Below, one piece after another: positions 17,452 through 24,698 of a stretch of DNA of 64,000 nucleotides; the first letter of the stretch is position 1; every line of letters begins with the position of its first letter. A model generated the notes under the pieces. The model made no database searches. It saw only the letters and a program-made list of their open reading frames with translations, and had not been told where the DNA came from. Made by a program: the position numbers and the translations under genes. This stretch comes from Chitinophagaceae bacterium (GTDB lineage Bacteria > Bacteroidota > Bacteroidia > Chitinophagales > Chitinophagaceae): assembly GCA_024103425.1 (NCBI GenBank), contig JAGFIS010000004.1:1-64000 (forward strand). The letters are read 5' to 3'.

Positions 17452-17511
17452 GTACCTTGACCATCCCTGGTCAAGGCTTAAAGAGCTATCCTGATCGAGA
17501 TGGTCAGGTAC
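17452..17511. repeat. Two-hairpin repeat, copy 2
   Basis: This 60-bp unit has the same GTACCTTGACCATC left end and an inverted right end with one base missing. The first hairpin is now perfect (CCTTGACC with GGTCAAGG) and the second has one G-T pair. Substitutions between the copies therefore preserve pairing, which suggests structure is maintained. Confidence 0.75.
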
Positions 17512-17556
17512 CATCAAAACAGGAATTTGGGTTGCGTATCTGAAATCTAAGTCGAC

Positions 17557-17588
17557 AAAAAAACTCCGGAAAAATTTCCCGGAGTTTT
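17557..17588 (-). terminator. Intrinsic terminator of the alpha ribosomal operon
   Basis: Read on the minus strand, a stem of AAAACTCCGGG with CCGGAGTTTT is followed by a run of T residues. It lies about 30 bases after the rplQ stop codon, closing the infA-to-rplQ operon. Confidence 0.8.
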
Positions 17589-17617
17589 CAATATCTATCT
17601 TTAAATAATCCAAGTGA

Positions 17618-18130
17618 TTAATCTTCAGACTTCTCTTCTTTTGGAGCTTCAGCTTCTTCAGCAACAGGCTGTGCAGCTTCTTCTACTTTGTCCTCTGCTG
17701 CCTTCTTGCTTCTCCCCCTTCTGGTCTTCTTGGCAGGAGCTGCAGATTCACCCACTCCCTTACCATAGATTTCGTTGAAGTCAACCAGCTCAATCATTGC
17801 CAGTTCAGCATTATCACCCACTCTTTTTCCAAGCTTGATGATACGCGTATAACCACCATTTCTTCCACCTACCTTCGGACTAACAGTGTCAAAGAGTTCG
17901 GTAACAGCTTCTTTCTTTCCAAGATAGCTGAAAACCATACGACGCTGGTGTGTGGTATTATCTTTTGACTTTGTGATCAAAGGTTCAACGTAAGGCCTTA
18001 ATGCTTTAGCTTTTGCCAATGTGGTTACAATTTTCTTATGCTCAATCAATTGGCAGGCAAGGCTGCTCATCAGCACCTTTCTGTGGCTCTTTGTCCTGCT
18101 CAGATTATTGATTTTATCACCGTGGCGCAT
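17618..18130 (-). CDS. rplQ: 50S ribosomal protein L17
   Basis: L17 binds 23S rRNA near the peptide exit tunnel. The N-terminal ~115 residues ([17 protein letters not shown], then the LVTKSK-like and [12 protein letters not shown] parts) match the L17 core. A tail of about 50 residues follows that is rich in Lys/Arg and then Glu/Ala; such tails are usual in Bacteroidota L17. It is the last gene of the alpha operon, 29 bases after rpoA. Confidence 0.97.
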   Translation of the reverse strand: MRHGDKINNLSRTKSHRKVLMSSLACQLIEHKKIVTTLAKAKALRPYVEPLITKSKDNTTHQRRMVFSYLGKKEAVTELFDTVSPKVGGRNGGYTRIIKLGKRVGDNAELAMIELVDFNEIYGKGVGESAAPAKKTRRGRSKKAAEDKVEEAAQPVAEEAEAPKEEKSED

Positions 18131-18159
18131 AATATTATTTTTTTAATGTCTTTTAAAAA

Positions 18160-19155
18160 TTATTCATCATCCAGTTTCAGCTTGCTCAGGTCCATTCCGA
18201 AATCCAAACCTCGGTCCTGAAGTACCTGCTCGATTTCGCTGAGTGACTTCTGGCCGAAGTTTCTGAACTTCATCAGGTCTTCTGACTCATATTGTACCAA
18301 CTCGCTCAGAGAGTTTATCTTCGCAGCTTTAAGACAGTTGAAAGCTCTTACAGAAAGATCGAGATCTTCAAGCGGAGTCTTCAACACTTTTCTCAACTGT
18401 AATGTCTGCTCATCAACCAAATCTTCTTTCTCTTCTTCTTTGCTGTCGAAAGTGATATTCTCGTCGGTAATAATCATCAGGTGCTGGATCAGGATTCTTG
18501 ATGCCTGTTTAACAGCTTCTTCAGGATGAATAGTACCATCCGTTACTACTTCCATAACCAGTTTTTCAAAGTCTGTTCTCTGCTCCACCCTGGTATTTTC
18601 AATGCTGTACTTCACATTTTTAATCGGTGTGTAAATAGCATCTACAGGGATATAACCGAAATGATTACTCTTTTCTCTAGACTCTTCTGCCGGAACATAT
18701 CCTCTTCCTTTGTTGATGGTGATTTCTATATCCAGTCTTGCAGAAGGATCCATTGTGCAAATCAGCAGGTCGGGGTTCATCACCTCAAAACTTGGTGATA
18801 CCTCACCAATCATCCCTGCAGTGAATTCAGATTTTCCTTTCAGGCTCAGGCTCACTTTTTCAGTTCCCGGCTCGTGCTCGGTTTTTCTCTTGAAACGTAC
18901 CTGCTTCAGGTTAAGGATAATTTCTGTAACGTCTTCTGTTACTCCTTTTATAGTTGAAAATTCGTGATCGGCCCCCGCAATATTCACACCCACAATAGCA
19001 TACCCCTCAAGGGAGTTCAACAGTACCCTGCGCAACGCGTTACCAATGGTAACACCGTAGCCAGGCTCTAAAGGTTTGAATTCAAATTGCGCTTCAAAAT
19101 CTGTGCTTTTCTGAAGAACAATTTTATCAGGTTTTACAAAATTTAAAATGGCCAT
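18160..19155 (-). CDS. rpoA: RNA polymerase alpha subunit
   Basis: At 331 residues it has the usual length. The N-terminal domain (assembly with beta and beta prime) includes [17 protein letters not shown], and the C-terminal domain carries the helix-hairpin-helix [14 protein letters not shown] and [16 protein letters not shown] that contacts DNA and activators. An acidic linker with EEKEDL connects the domains. It sits between rpsD and rplQ in the canonical alpha-operon order. Confidence 0.99.
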   Translation of the reverse strand: MAILNFVKPDKIVLQKSTDFEAQFEFKPLEPGYGVTIGNALRRVLLNSLEGYAIVGVNIAGADHEFSTIKGVTEDVTEIILNLKQVRFKRKTEHEPGTEKVSLSLKGKSEFTAGMIGEVSPSFEVMNPDLLICTMDPSARLDIEITINKGRGYVPAEESREKSNHFGYIPVDAIYTPIKNVKYSIENTRVEQRTDFEKLVMEVVTDGTIHPEEAVKQASRILIQHLMIITDENITFDSKEEEKEDLVDEQTLQLRKVLKTPLEDLDLSVRAFNCLKAAKINSLSELVQYESEDLMKFRNFGQKSLSEIEQVLQDRGLDFGMDLSKLKLDDE

Positions 19156-19206
19156 TTTATTGATTTTGTTATGAATTTTATTGAATTGATTATAATGTTG
19201 TAAAGA

Positions 19207-19812
19207 TTACTTACTATACAATTCCACTATCAGAGATTCCTTGATATTTTCCGGAACACTTTCTCTTTCAGGATATGCCAGGAATGTCCCTTTCATAGTT
19301 GTCTCATTCCAATCAATCCAATTGTATTTCGGATTTTTTGCCTGCAACCTCGAAGTAATGTACTCATTGTGTGCACTCTTATCTTTCAATCCGATAACAT
19401 CACCGGGTCTTAGTGAATAAGAGGGGATGTTAACCACTTCTCCGTTAACGGTTACGTGTTTGTGAGATACTAACTGACGTGCAGCTTGCCTGCTTGGGGC
19501 AATCCCCATACGGAAAACTGTATTGTCCAAACGTGCTTCAAGAAGCTTGATCAGCATTTCGCCTGTAACACCTTTACGACGTGCAGCTTCATTAAATGTC
19601 TTTCTGAATTGCTTTTCTAATACTCCGTAAGTGTACTTAGCTTTTTGCTTTTCCCTCAGCTGAAGTGCGTATTCGCCCAAACTTTTTCTCTTTCTGGCGG
19701 CACCGTGCATTCCCGGAGGGTTGCTGTTCTTGGTAAGCCACTTACCATTACCCGTAATGGGTTCTCCAAAGATTCTGGAGATTTTTGTTTTTGGTCCTGT
19801 GTAACGAGCCAT
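19207..19812 (-). CDS. rpsD: 30S ribosomal protein S4
   Basis: The 201-residue primary 16S rRNA-binding protein has an S4 RNA-binding domain ([25 protein letters not shown]) at about 90-155. The N-terminal region lacks the zinc-finger cysteines found in some S4 proteins. In E. coli S4 represses the alpha operon; whether it does so here is unknown. It lies between rpsK and rpoA. Confidence 0.98.
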   Translation of the reverse strand: MARYTGPKTKISRIFGEPITGNGKWLTKNSNPPGMHGAARKRKSLGEYALQLREKQKAKYTYGVLEKQFRKTFNEAARRKGVTGEMLIKLLEARLDNTVFRMGIAPSRQAARQLVSHKHVTVNGEVVNIPSYSLRPGDVIGLKDKSAHNEYITSRLQAKNPKYNWIDWNETTMKGTFLAYPERESVPENIKESLIVELYSK

Positions 19813-19894
19813 ATTATTTACGATTTTTTAATGCCGGCAACTCATCATTAAAAATCTAAAATCAATGAGATGCCCATGGTTTATGAAATAAAAA

Positions 19895-20287
19895 TTAAAC
19901 TCTTCTCTTTTTGGGAGGGCGGCAGCCGTTATGGGGCAGTGGAGTGATGTCTTTAATCTGAACCACTTCCAAACCCGACTGAGACAACGAACGGATAGCT
20001 CCTTCCCTGCCTGACCCCGGTCCCTTCACATATACATCAACTCTCTTTAAACCGGCATCCATGGCAATCTTGGCAGCATCGGCTGCAGCCATCTGAGCAG
20101 CATATGGGGTGTTCTTCTTAGAACCCTTGAATCCCATTTTACCTGCAGATGACCAGGAGATTACTTGCCCCTGTTTGTTGGTAAGGCTGATAATGATGTT
20201 GTTGAAACTTGCGGTGATATGTGCGTCACCATAACTGTCCACTCTTACTATTCTTTTTTTAGCAGTGGATCTTGTAGCTTTTGCCAT
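19895..20287 (-). CDS. rpsK: 30S ribosomal protein S11
   Basis: The 130-residue protein forms part of the 30S platform. [25 protein letters not shown] and [13 protein letters not shown] are the family hallmarks, and the basic C-terminus is intact. The gene lies in the usual rpsM-rpsK-rpsD order, with an enlarged 136-base gap to rpsM. Confidence 0.99.
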   Translation of the reverse strand: MAKATRSTAKKRIVRVDSYGDAHITASFNNIIISLTNKQGQVISWSSAGKMGFKGSKKNTPYAAQMAAADAAKIAMDAGLKRVDVYVKGPGSGREGAIRSLSQSGLEVVQIKDITPLPHNGCRPPKKRRV

Positions 20288-20423
20288 AATTAATCTGTAT
20301 AGGTAATCATTAAATTTTTCCGCTTATGCGGCCCTGCTTTCGCCTCCCTCCGGCCTAAATGAGAGATCCGGCTGCAACAGGAATTTTATATTAAGCCCGG
20401 ACAAGAAAAAAATCCGAAGTGTA

Positions 20424-20804
20424 TTACTTCTTCGGAGCTTTCTTCTTACCCGCTACTGTCTTACGCTTTCCCTTTCTGGTACGTGCATTCGTACGGGTTC
20501 GCTGTCCGCGGACAGGTAAGCCCTTACGATGCCTCAAACCACGATAGCAGGCAATATCAAGTAACCTTTTGATATTAGTCTGCACCTCGCTTCTCAGTGC
20601 ACCCTCTGTCTTGATTTCTTCTGCAATGATATTTCTGATAGCACCCTGCTCATCATCATTCCACTCACTTACTTTCTTGTCGTGGCTGATACCTGCTTTG
20701 TCCAGGATGTATCGAGCTGTGCTACGGCCAATACCATATATATAGGTAAGGCCTACTTCTCCTCTTTTATTCTTAGGTAAATCTATACCGGCAATACGTG
20801 CCAT
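20424..20804 (-). CDS. rpsM: 30S ribosomal protein S13
   Basis: The 126-residue protein contacts the 30S head and the P-site t[17 protein letters not shown] opens the protein, GIGRSTAR gives the helix-hairpin-helix, and [15 protein letters not shown] is the family signature. The Lys/Arg-rich tail is complete. It follows rpmJ directly. Confidence 0.99.
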   Translation of the reverse strand: MARIAGIDLPKNKRGEVGLTYIYGIGRSTARYILDKAGISHDKKVSEWNDDEQGAIRNIIAEEIKTEGALRSEVQTNIKRLLDIACYRGLRHRKGLPVRGQRTRTNARTRKGKRKTVAGKKKAPKK

Positions 20805-20825
20805 ATTAAGTAATTGTTTTTTAGT

Positions 20826-20942
20826 TTAACCTTGTCTTTGTTTGAATCGAGGGTTCTTTTTGTTAATTACATATAACTTCCCCTTGCGACGTACAATCTT
20901 GCAGTCTGCGCTTCTCTTCTTTATGGATGCCCTTACTCTCAT
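20826..20942 (-). CDS. rpmJ: 50S ribosomal protein L36, cysteine-poor form
   Basis: A 38-residue gene reads [20 protein letters not shown] at its start and ends PRFKQRQG, a clear L36. The zinc-ribbon form carries three cysteines and a histidine; here only one cysteine remains, so it is the non-zinc type. It sits between infA and rpsM with short gaps, as expected. Confidence 0.97.
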   Translation of the reverse strand: MRVRASIKKRSADCKIVRRKGKLYVINKKNPRFKQRQG

Positions 20943-20974
20943 GATAAATCTGTTTTCGCCTTACGGCTGATTTT

Positions 20975-21196
20975 TTAGTTTTTATATCTGAAAATAATCC
21001 GCCCTCTTGACAAATCGTAAGGGCTCATTTCTACTCCAACTTTGTCTCCCGGCAGGATCCGGATATAATGCATCCGCATCTTACCGCTAATGGTAGCCAA
21101 AATCTCGTGTTCATTCTCCAGCTTTACCCTGAACATAGCATTTGATAAGGCTTCCAGAATTATTCCGTCTTGTTTTATAAGTGCTTGTTTTGCCAT
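20975..21196 (-). CDS. infA: Translation initiation factor IF-1
   Basis: The 73-residue OB-fold protein binds the 30S A site during initiation. [41 protein letters not shown] strands and [14 protein letters not shown] are diagnostic. It is the first gene of the alpha operon here; secY and map, its common upstream neighbours, are absent. Confidence 0.98.
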   Translation of the reverse strand: MAKQALIKQDGIILEALSNAMFRVKLENEHEILATISGKMRMHYIRILPGDKVGVEMSPYDLSRGRIIFRYKN

Positions 21197-21213
21197 TTTC
21201 GATTTTGGGAGCG

Positions 21214-21221
21214 CAAAGATA
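21214..21221 (-). promoter_or_regulatory. -7 promoter element of the alpha ribosomal operon
   Basis: The minus strand reads TATCTTTG followed by CGCTCCCAAAA, an exact TAnnTTTG match just upstream of infA. The same core and extension recur upstream of rplK. Confidence 0.6.
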
Positions 21222-21376
21222 TGGTTATTAACTCAATAATTGAAAAATTTATAGCTTTGCAGAGGCCTTGTGGATAAAAATATTGCTAATAATTACCATT
21301 TTCTTTACAGAATGGCACTATCGCATCCTAATTCGACACAAAAATCCGTTTATAACATATAAACCAACCCAGAAAA

Positions 21377-22081
21377 ATGAAACTTAAAACTACTATTTCC
21401 ACTACTTTGAGTGTCTGTTTCCTGCTCCTGCTCACCGTGTTTTCATCCTGTAAAAAGGACACACAAAAAGATAATGAGCCAAAACCCGAGGTGATTTATC
21501 AGAATATTAAGGCCGGAAGCACATGGACATACTCCCGCCTGGACAATTCTGACCCGGCCAATCCCAATACTTCCCAGTTTACTATCACTTCTACCAACAG
21601 AGATACCTCTATCAACGGACGGACATATCATATTTACGACTATTCCTTCGGAGGACACCAATACCTTTCAAAGTTAGGGACGGACTATATGCGCTTTGAC
21701 ACACTGCCCGCAGGCTTAAGCAATTCCATCGAACTGCTATACCTCAAAGATAAATCGCTTGTTGGTACCACCTGGACACAGGATTTCAATGTACAAGTGC
21801 CTGATTTTCCTCTTGGAACAGTACCCATCACCCTGCAATACGAAATTCTTGACATTGGCCCACGAACTGTCAATGGAAAAACATACAGCGATGTAATCCA
21901 CGTAAAAACAACCATTGCTTCTAACCAATTACCGGTACAGAACTTTACGAATAACATCGATTCTTATTACGCGCCTAATGTCGGATTGATTGAAAACACA
22001 ACTGTAATGAACATACAGTTCATGAATGTTGAGAGAAATGTTGACATGAAAACTACCCTAGTGGAGGCTAATCTGCAATAA
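21377..22081 (+). CDS. Lipoprotein of unknown function
   Basis: The 234-residue protein opens with a lipoprotein signal peptide (lipobox FSSC, followed by KKDT). The rest is beta-rich and carries repeated serine and threonine clusters with no recognisable catalytic motif. Outer-membrane or periplasmic localisation is inferred from the signal. It stands alone between infA and a minus-strand unknown gene. Function was not recognised. Confidence 0.8.
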   Translation: MKLKTTISTTLSVCFLLLLTVFSSCKKDTQKDNEPKPEVIYQNIKAGSTWTYSRLDNSDPANPNTSQFTITSTNRDTSINGRTYHIYDYSFGGHQYLSKLGTDYMRFDTLPAGLSNSIELLYLKDKSLVGTTWTQDFNVQVPDFPLGTVPITLQYEILDIGPRTVNGKTYSDVIHVKTTIASNQLPVQNFTNNIDSYYAPNVGLIENTTVMNIQFMNVERNVDMKTTLVEANLQ

Positions 22082-22114
22082 GCCCCATTAGAAAGAAGAC
22101 TGGTAATCAGCCTT

Positions 22115-22519
22115 TTACATCGGTTGATCCGTCAGATGCACCTTCGTCATATCCAGATAATGGTTCTGCAATTGGTGCAAGCCGATCGGATGGAGTATCA
22201 ACCGTTTCTCATCCTTGTACCACACTTCAAAGTTTGAGAAATTGTCCTTCTCCGGAGTCAGTAATCTGAAAGCACCTTTCTTGTACTTGACGGAGCCATC
22301 CGTGTTTATCTCTTTGGTGAAGCGAAGTTTCATCAGGGTATCGTCACTCACAGGCACGGGGTTCAGATCTTCGCCTTTGAAGAAAAATTCCTGTAACCCA
22401 TCATTTACCCCGATCTCTTTTTCATCGTTGTTGAAACTGGTAACTTCTCCCATCCATATCCGGCCGTCTGAATTGGCAAGGACATAGTCTCCTTTTCTGA
22501 GTTCGCTGAATTTAACCAT
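22115..22519 (-). CDS. Conserved hypothetical protein
   Basis: The 134-residue soluble protein has no signal peptide. Its first ~55 residues (FSELRKGDYVLANSDGRIWMGEV) suggest a small beta-barrel like an SH3 or KOW-type fold, and the C-terminal half is rich in charged residues (FEVWYKDEKRLILHPIGLHQLQ). No catalytic motif was recognised. The pattern LHQLQNHY resembles a short helical tail. It is convergent with the lipoprotein gene. Confidence 0.7.
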   Translation of the reverse strand: MVKFSELRKGDYVLANSDGRIWMGEVTSFNNDEKEIGVNDGLQEFFFKGEDLNPVPVSDDTLMKLRFTKEINTDGSVKYKKGAFRLLTPEKDNFSNFEVWYKDEKRLILHPIGLHQLQNHYLDMTKVHLTDQPM

Positions 22520-22693
22520 GGTATTTTTTCTTTTAATTTATGAAGTTTTTTAATTTATGCGATAAATTTTCCAAAAAGAAACTTCCCCGATCGATAAATC
22601 AAAATCCTTTCTAAAGAATCATAATTGATAATCAATACAAAATCGTGCCCTAAATACAGTTTTTCGGACTCTCCAAAAAAGTCAGCGGATAAC

Positions 22694-22723
22694 TTGCATT
22701 TGCTGTCAGGGCGGCTAAATTTG
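22694..22723 (+). promoter_or_regulatory. Candidate promoter for the receiver-like/sugar-transferase pair
   Basis: TTG at 22694-22696 and TAAATTTG at 22716-22723 are 19 bases apart, a good Bacteroidota -33/-7 match. It would leave a long 5' untranslated region of about 185 bases before the ATG at 22915. The rest of 22520-22914 holds no gene that could be supported. Confidence 0.45.
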
Positions 22724-22914
22724 TAATTGTTTTCCCATCCAACCCTATTGATTAATCAGACCTTTCCGCGAAAAACCCTGCAAATGAGATAGTGGTTACT
22801 TATACCCATTTTATTTTTTGCCGACTTTCTTCTATCCGTTTGAATAACTGTATTCCTATGAACAGCTAAAAAGGGATAATGAATTTTATAAGTTGTAATA
22901 ATATTTAAGAAGAG

Positions 22915-23331
22915 ATGAAAAAGAAGGTGCTGTGTATAGAGTCTAATCTTTCCATGAGGCTGGTAATTCAGAATGTTTTGAGTGAATCGTTCAGAGTGAA
23001 GACCGTTTCTAACATTTTTGACGCTATGGACCAGTTGCCTTCGAGTGGTTTTGACTGTATTGTTTTAAGTGTCGAAAAGAGAAACTTATTGCCTGCAGCT
23101 CTGCTGCACCATCTGAATACCAGTTGCTTTTTGAAAGATATACCTGTTGTGATGATTGCAGATTATGAAAATGAAAAGCTCAGGAAAATATGTGATGACT
23201 ATGATGTTTCGGGATTTTTCAAAAAGCCCTTTGATCCGCTGAGGTTGTATGAATCTGTGAGGACTATTTGCTATCCGCCCGATACTTCGCAAATAATTTT
23301 AAAAAAACGAAAATTTTTAAATCTGAATTGA
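22915..23331 (+). CDS. Receiver-domain-like protein lacking the phosphoacceptor
   Basis: The 138-residue protein follows the CheY (beta-alpha)5 pattern over nearly its whole length. Key positions differ from an active receiver: the acidic pocket is E9-S10, the phosphoacceptor Asp is replaced by S52 (DCIVLSVE), the conserved Thr/Ser is A82, and only the Lys of the KP pair remains (K104 in FFKKPF). It is therefore probably not phosphorylated at the normal site. A C-terminal tail of about 20 residues rich in Lys and Phe follows. Its downstream neighbour, on the same strand, is a degenerate sugar-transferase protein, implying they work together. Confidence 0.75.
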   Translation: MKKKVLCIESNLSMRLVIQNVLSESFRVKTVSNIFDAMDQLPSSGFDCIVLSVEKRNLLPAALLHHLNTSCFLKDIPVVMIADYENEKLRKICDDYDVSGFFKKPFDPLRLYESVRTICYPPDTSQIILKKRKFLNLN

Positions 23332-23396
23332 TATTATAACTCCCAAGACTCCCATGGAACTCCAATAATTATTGTTTAACCCCAAAAACATGACAA

Positions 23397-24407
23397 ATGA
23401 TTACTGGAATTCTACACAAAACAACTGCAGAACACCAAAACTCAAAAACTGCTAACCTGCCACATGACGTAAGAGGTTGCATTTCACAGGATGGACTTTT
23501 CTTCTATATAGGAGAAAACCTTGAAAATGCTCAAAAATTCTACGGCATCCACAATGCGCATGCCGAGGCTGATTTTGAAAAAGCAAAACTGATTCTCGAT
23601 AAATTTCATGTGCTGGATTTAGTCCCCTCTTTCATCCTGATAGATTTACCCTTCAGGGAGAAAGAGCTCTGCAACTTCATCCTCTGGCTGCATTCGGCAA
23701 GATGGAGCAGCACGATTCCTGTTATCTACAACATCACCGATTGTTCGTTTGACGACATCAGAAGATTAGAAGAAATCAATGTAACAGACGAATTGGCCGA
23801 CATCCGCGAAAGGTTCGAGCCTGCAGAGGTCGTCGAAGAGCCCGTCCGTCAAAGAACATTCCGAAAGAGAGCCATTACCGGAAAGCGCATTTTTGACATC
23901 ATGGTATCGGGCAGTGTTTTACTCATGCTCTCTCCCCTGTTTCTTTTGATTTCGCTGATGATTAAAATCATGGCAAAAGGCCCGGTGATGTGCAAAGTCA
24001 ACTATGTCGGTCAGCACTTCAGAGTATTCCCTATGTACAGGTTTCGCACACCCGGATGTGGGGTGAGCGAGAGGGCTAAACGTCCTAATCCGTTCGAAGC
24101 TTTCCTCACAAAAACATACCTGAACAAACTACCGCTGTTCATCAACGTACTTAAAGGTGATATGTCTATCGTTGGCAACAGGCCGCTGCCGCTTCACGAA
24201 GCTTCAAAACTCACAGACAATAAGCATTCAGAGCGATTCAATGCTCCTGCTGGTATCACAGGGCTCATGCAGATTACCGGTAAACGAAGAAATAACCTGA
24301 ACGAAGACGAGAAAATGTGGCTGGATATCATCTATGCCAGACAACAGGGCCTGGCTATGGATTTTCAGATTATTATGGAGACACCGTTAGCTATGTTCAA
24401 GCGATAA
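23397..24407 (+). CDS. Receiver-like/phosphoglycosyl-transferase-fold fusion with lost catalytic dyad
   Basis: The 336-residue protein has a divergent (beta-alpha) domain at ~30-140 (FILIDLPF with D83 at a receiver-like position, then IPVIYN), a linker, and a bacterial sugar transferase domain (WcaJ/PglC-like) at ~160-336. KRIFDI (164-168), a membrane-associated helix (~168-192), GPVMCKVNYVG, MYRFRT, NVLKGDMSIVGNRPLP and GITGLMQITGKR are recognisable. The catalytic LDELPQ motif of these polyprenol-phosphate transferases reads LNKLPL, so the nucleophile Asp and its neighbour Glu are N243 and K244. Catalysis by the usual mechanism is therefore unlikely. No other polysaccharide gene is adjacent. 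A regulatory or scaffolding role is inference. Confidence 0.75.
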   Translation: MITGILHKTTAEHQNSKTANLPHDVRGCISQDGLFFYIGENLENAQKFYGIHNAHAEADFEKAKLILDKFHVLDLVPSFILIDLPFREKELCNFILWLHSARWSSTIPVIYNITDCSFDDIRRLEEINVTDELADIRERFEPAEVVEEPVRQRTFRKRAITGKRIFDIMVSGSVLLMLSPLFLLISLMIKIMAKGPVMCKVNYVGQHFRVFPMYRFRTPGCGVSERAKRPNPFEAFLTKTYLNKLPLFINVLKGDMSIVGNRPLPLHEASKLTDNKHSERFNAPAGITGLMQITGKRRNNLNEDEKMWLDIIYARQQGLAMDFQIIMETPLAMFKR

Positions 24408-24506
24408 GATCGGCAAAGCGCGAGTACTTTTTCAAGGGTCAGGAGATTGTTGCCCGAAGTCGGCGGATAGCTTTCCACTGATGCTAATAGAAGATTTTTT
24501 AAATCT

Positions 24507-24541
24507 TTTGTTCGCCGTAAACTTCTTTTCATATAGATTTG
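24507..24541 (+). promoter_or_regulatory. Candidate promoter of the threonine operon
   Basis: TTTG at 24507-24510 and TAGATTTG at 24534-24541 form a Bacteroidota -33/-7 pair, with 23 bases between them. The predicted transcription start falls almost on the leader-peptide ATG at 24549. Confidence 0.5.
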
Positions 24542-24548
24542 CGGCTGT

Positions 24549-24635
24549 ATGAACACAAACGGATTTATCTCTTTCGGTTATAATCGCGTGTTGAATACCA
24601 TCACTACAACCGGTATTACCCGCAAGGGTATGTAA
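24549..24635 (+). CDS. thrL: Threonine/isoleucine-rich leader peptide of the thr operon
   Basis: A 28-codon ORF encodes a peptide with a Thr/Ile cluster near its end (codons 17-24 read T I T T T G I T). It sits 63 bases upstream of thrA. In E. coli a Thr/Ile-rich leader of the same operon controls transcription by attenuation. Here GGTTATAAT (24576-24584) is perfectly complementary to ATTATAACC (24638-24646), and ATAAC (24641-24645) can pair weakly with GTTAT (24665-24669) just before seven T residues. The leader peptide is convincing by content and place; the exact antiterminator and terminator are not resolved. Confidence 0.7.
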   Translation: MNTNGFISFGYNRVLNTITTTGITRKGM

Positions 24636-24698
24636 TTATTATAACCATCCGTGAATCTATTCCTGTTATTTTTTTGTAACAATCTTACCTTTTAAAAA

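Noticed and set aside
22520..22914. Possible small RNA or riboswitch before the receiver-like gene
   Set aside because: Long 5' region but no recognisable conserved riboswitch core or strong folded element could be identified by eye.
23390..23455. 21-codon frame overlapping the start of the sugar-transferase-like gene as a regulatory leader ORF
   Set aside because: Its codons have no special residue enrichment and it overlaps the real start in another frame; probably chance.
24481..24510. AAGATTT-TTT-AAATCTT hairpin after the sugar-transferase-like gene as a terminator
   Set aside because: Stem is entirely A/T-poor in GC and overlaps the possible thr promoter; too weak to call.
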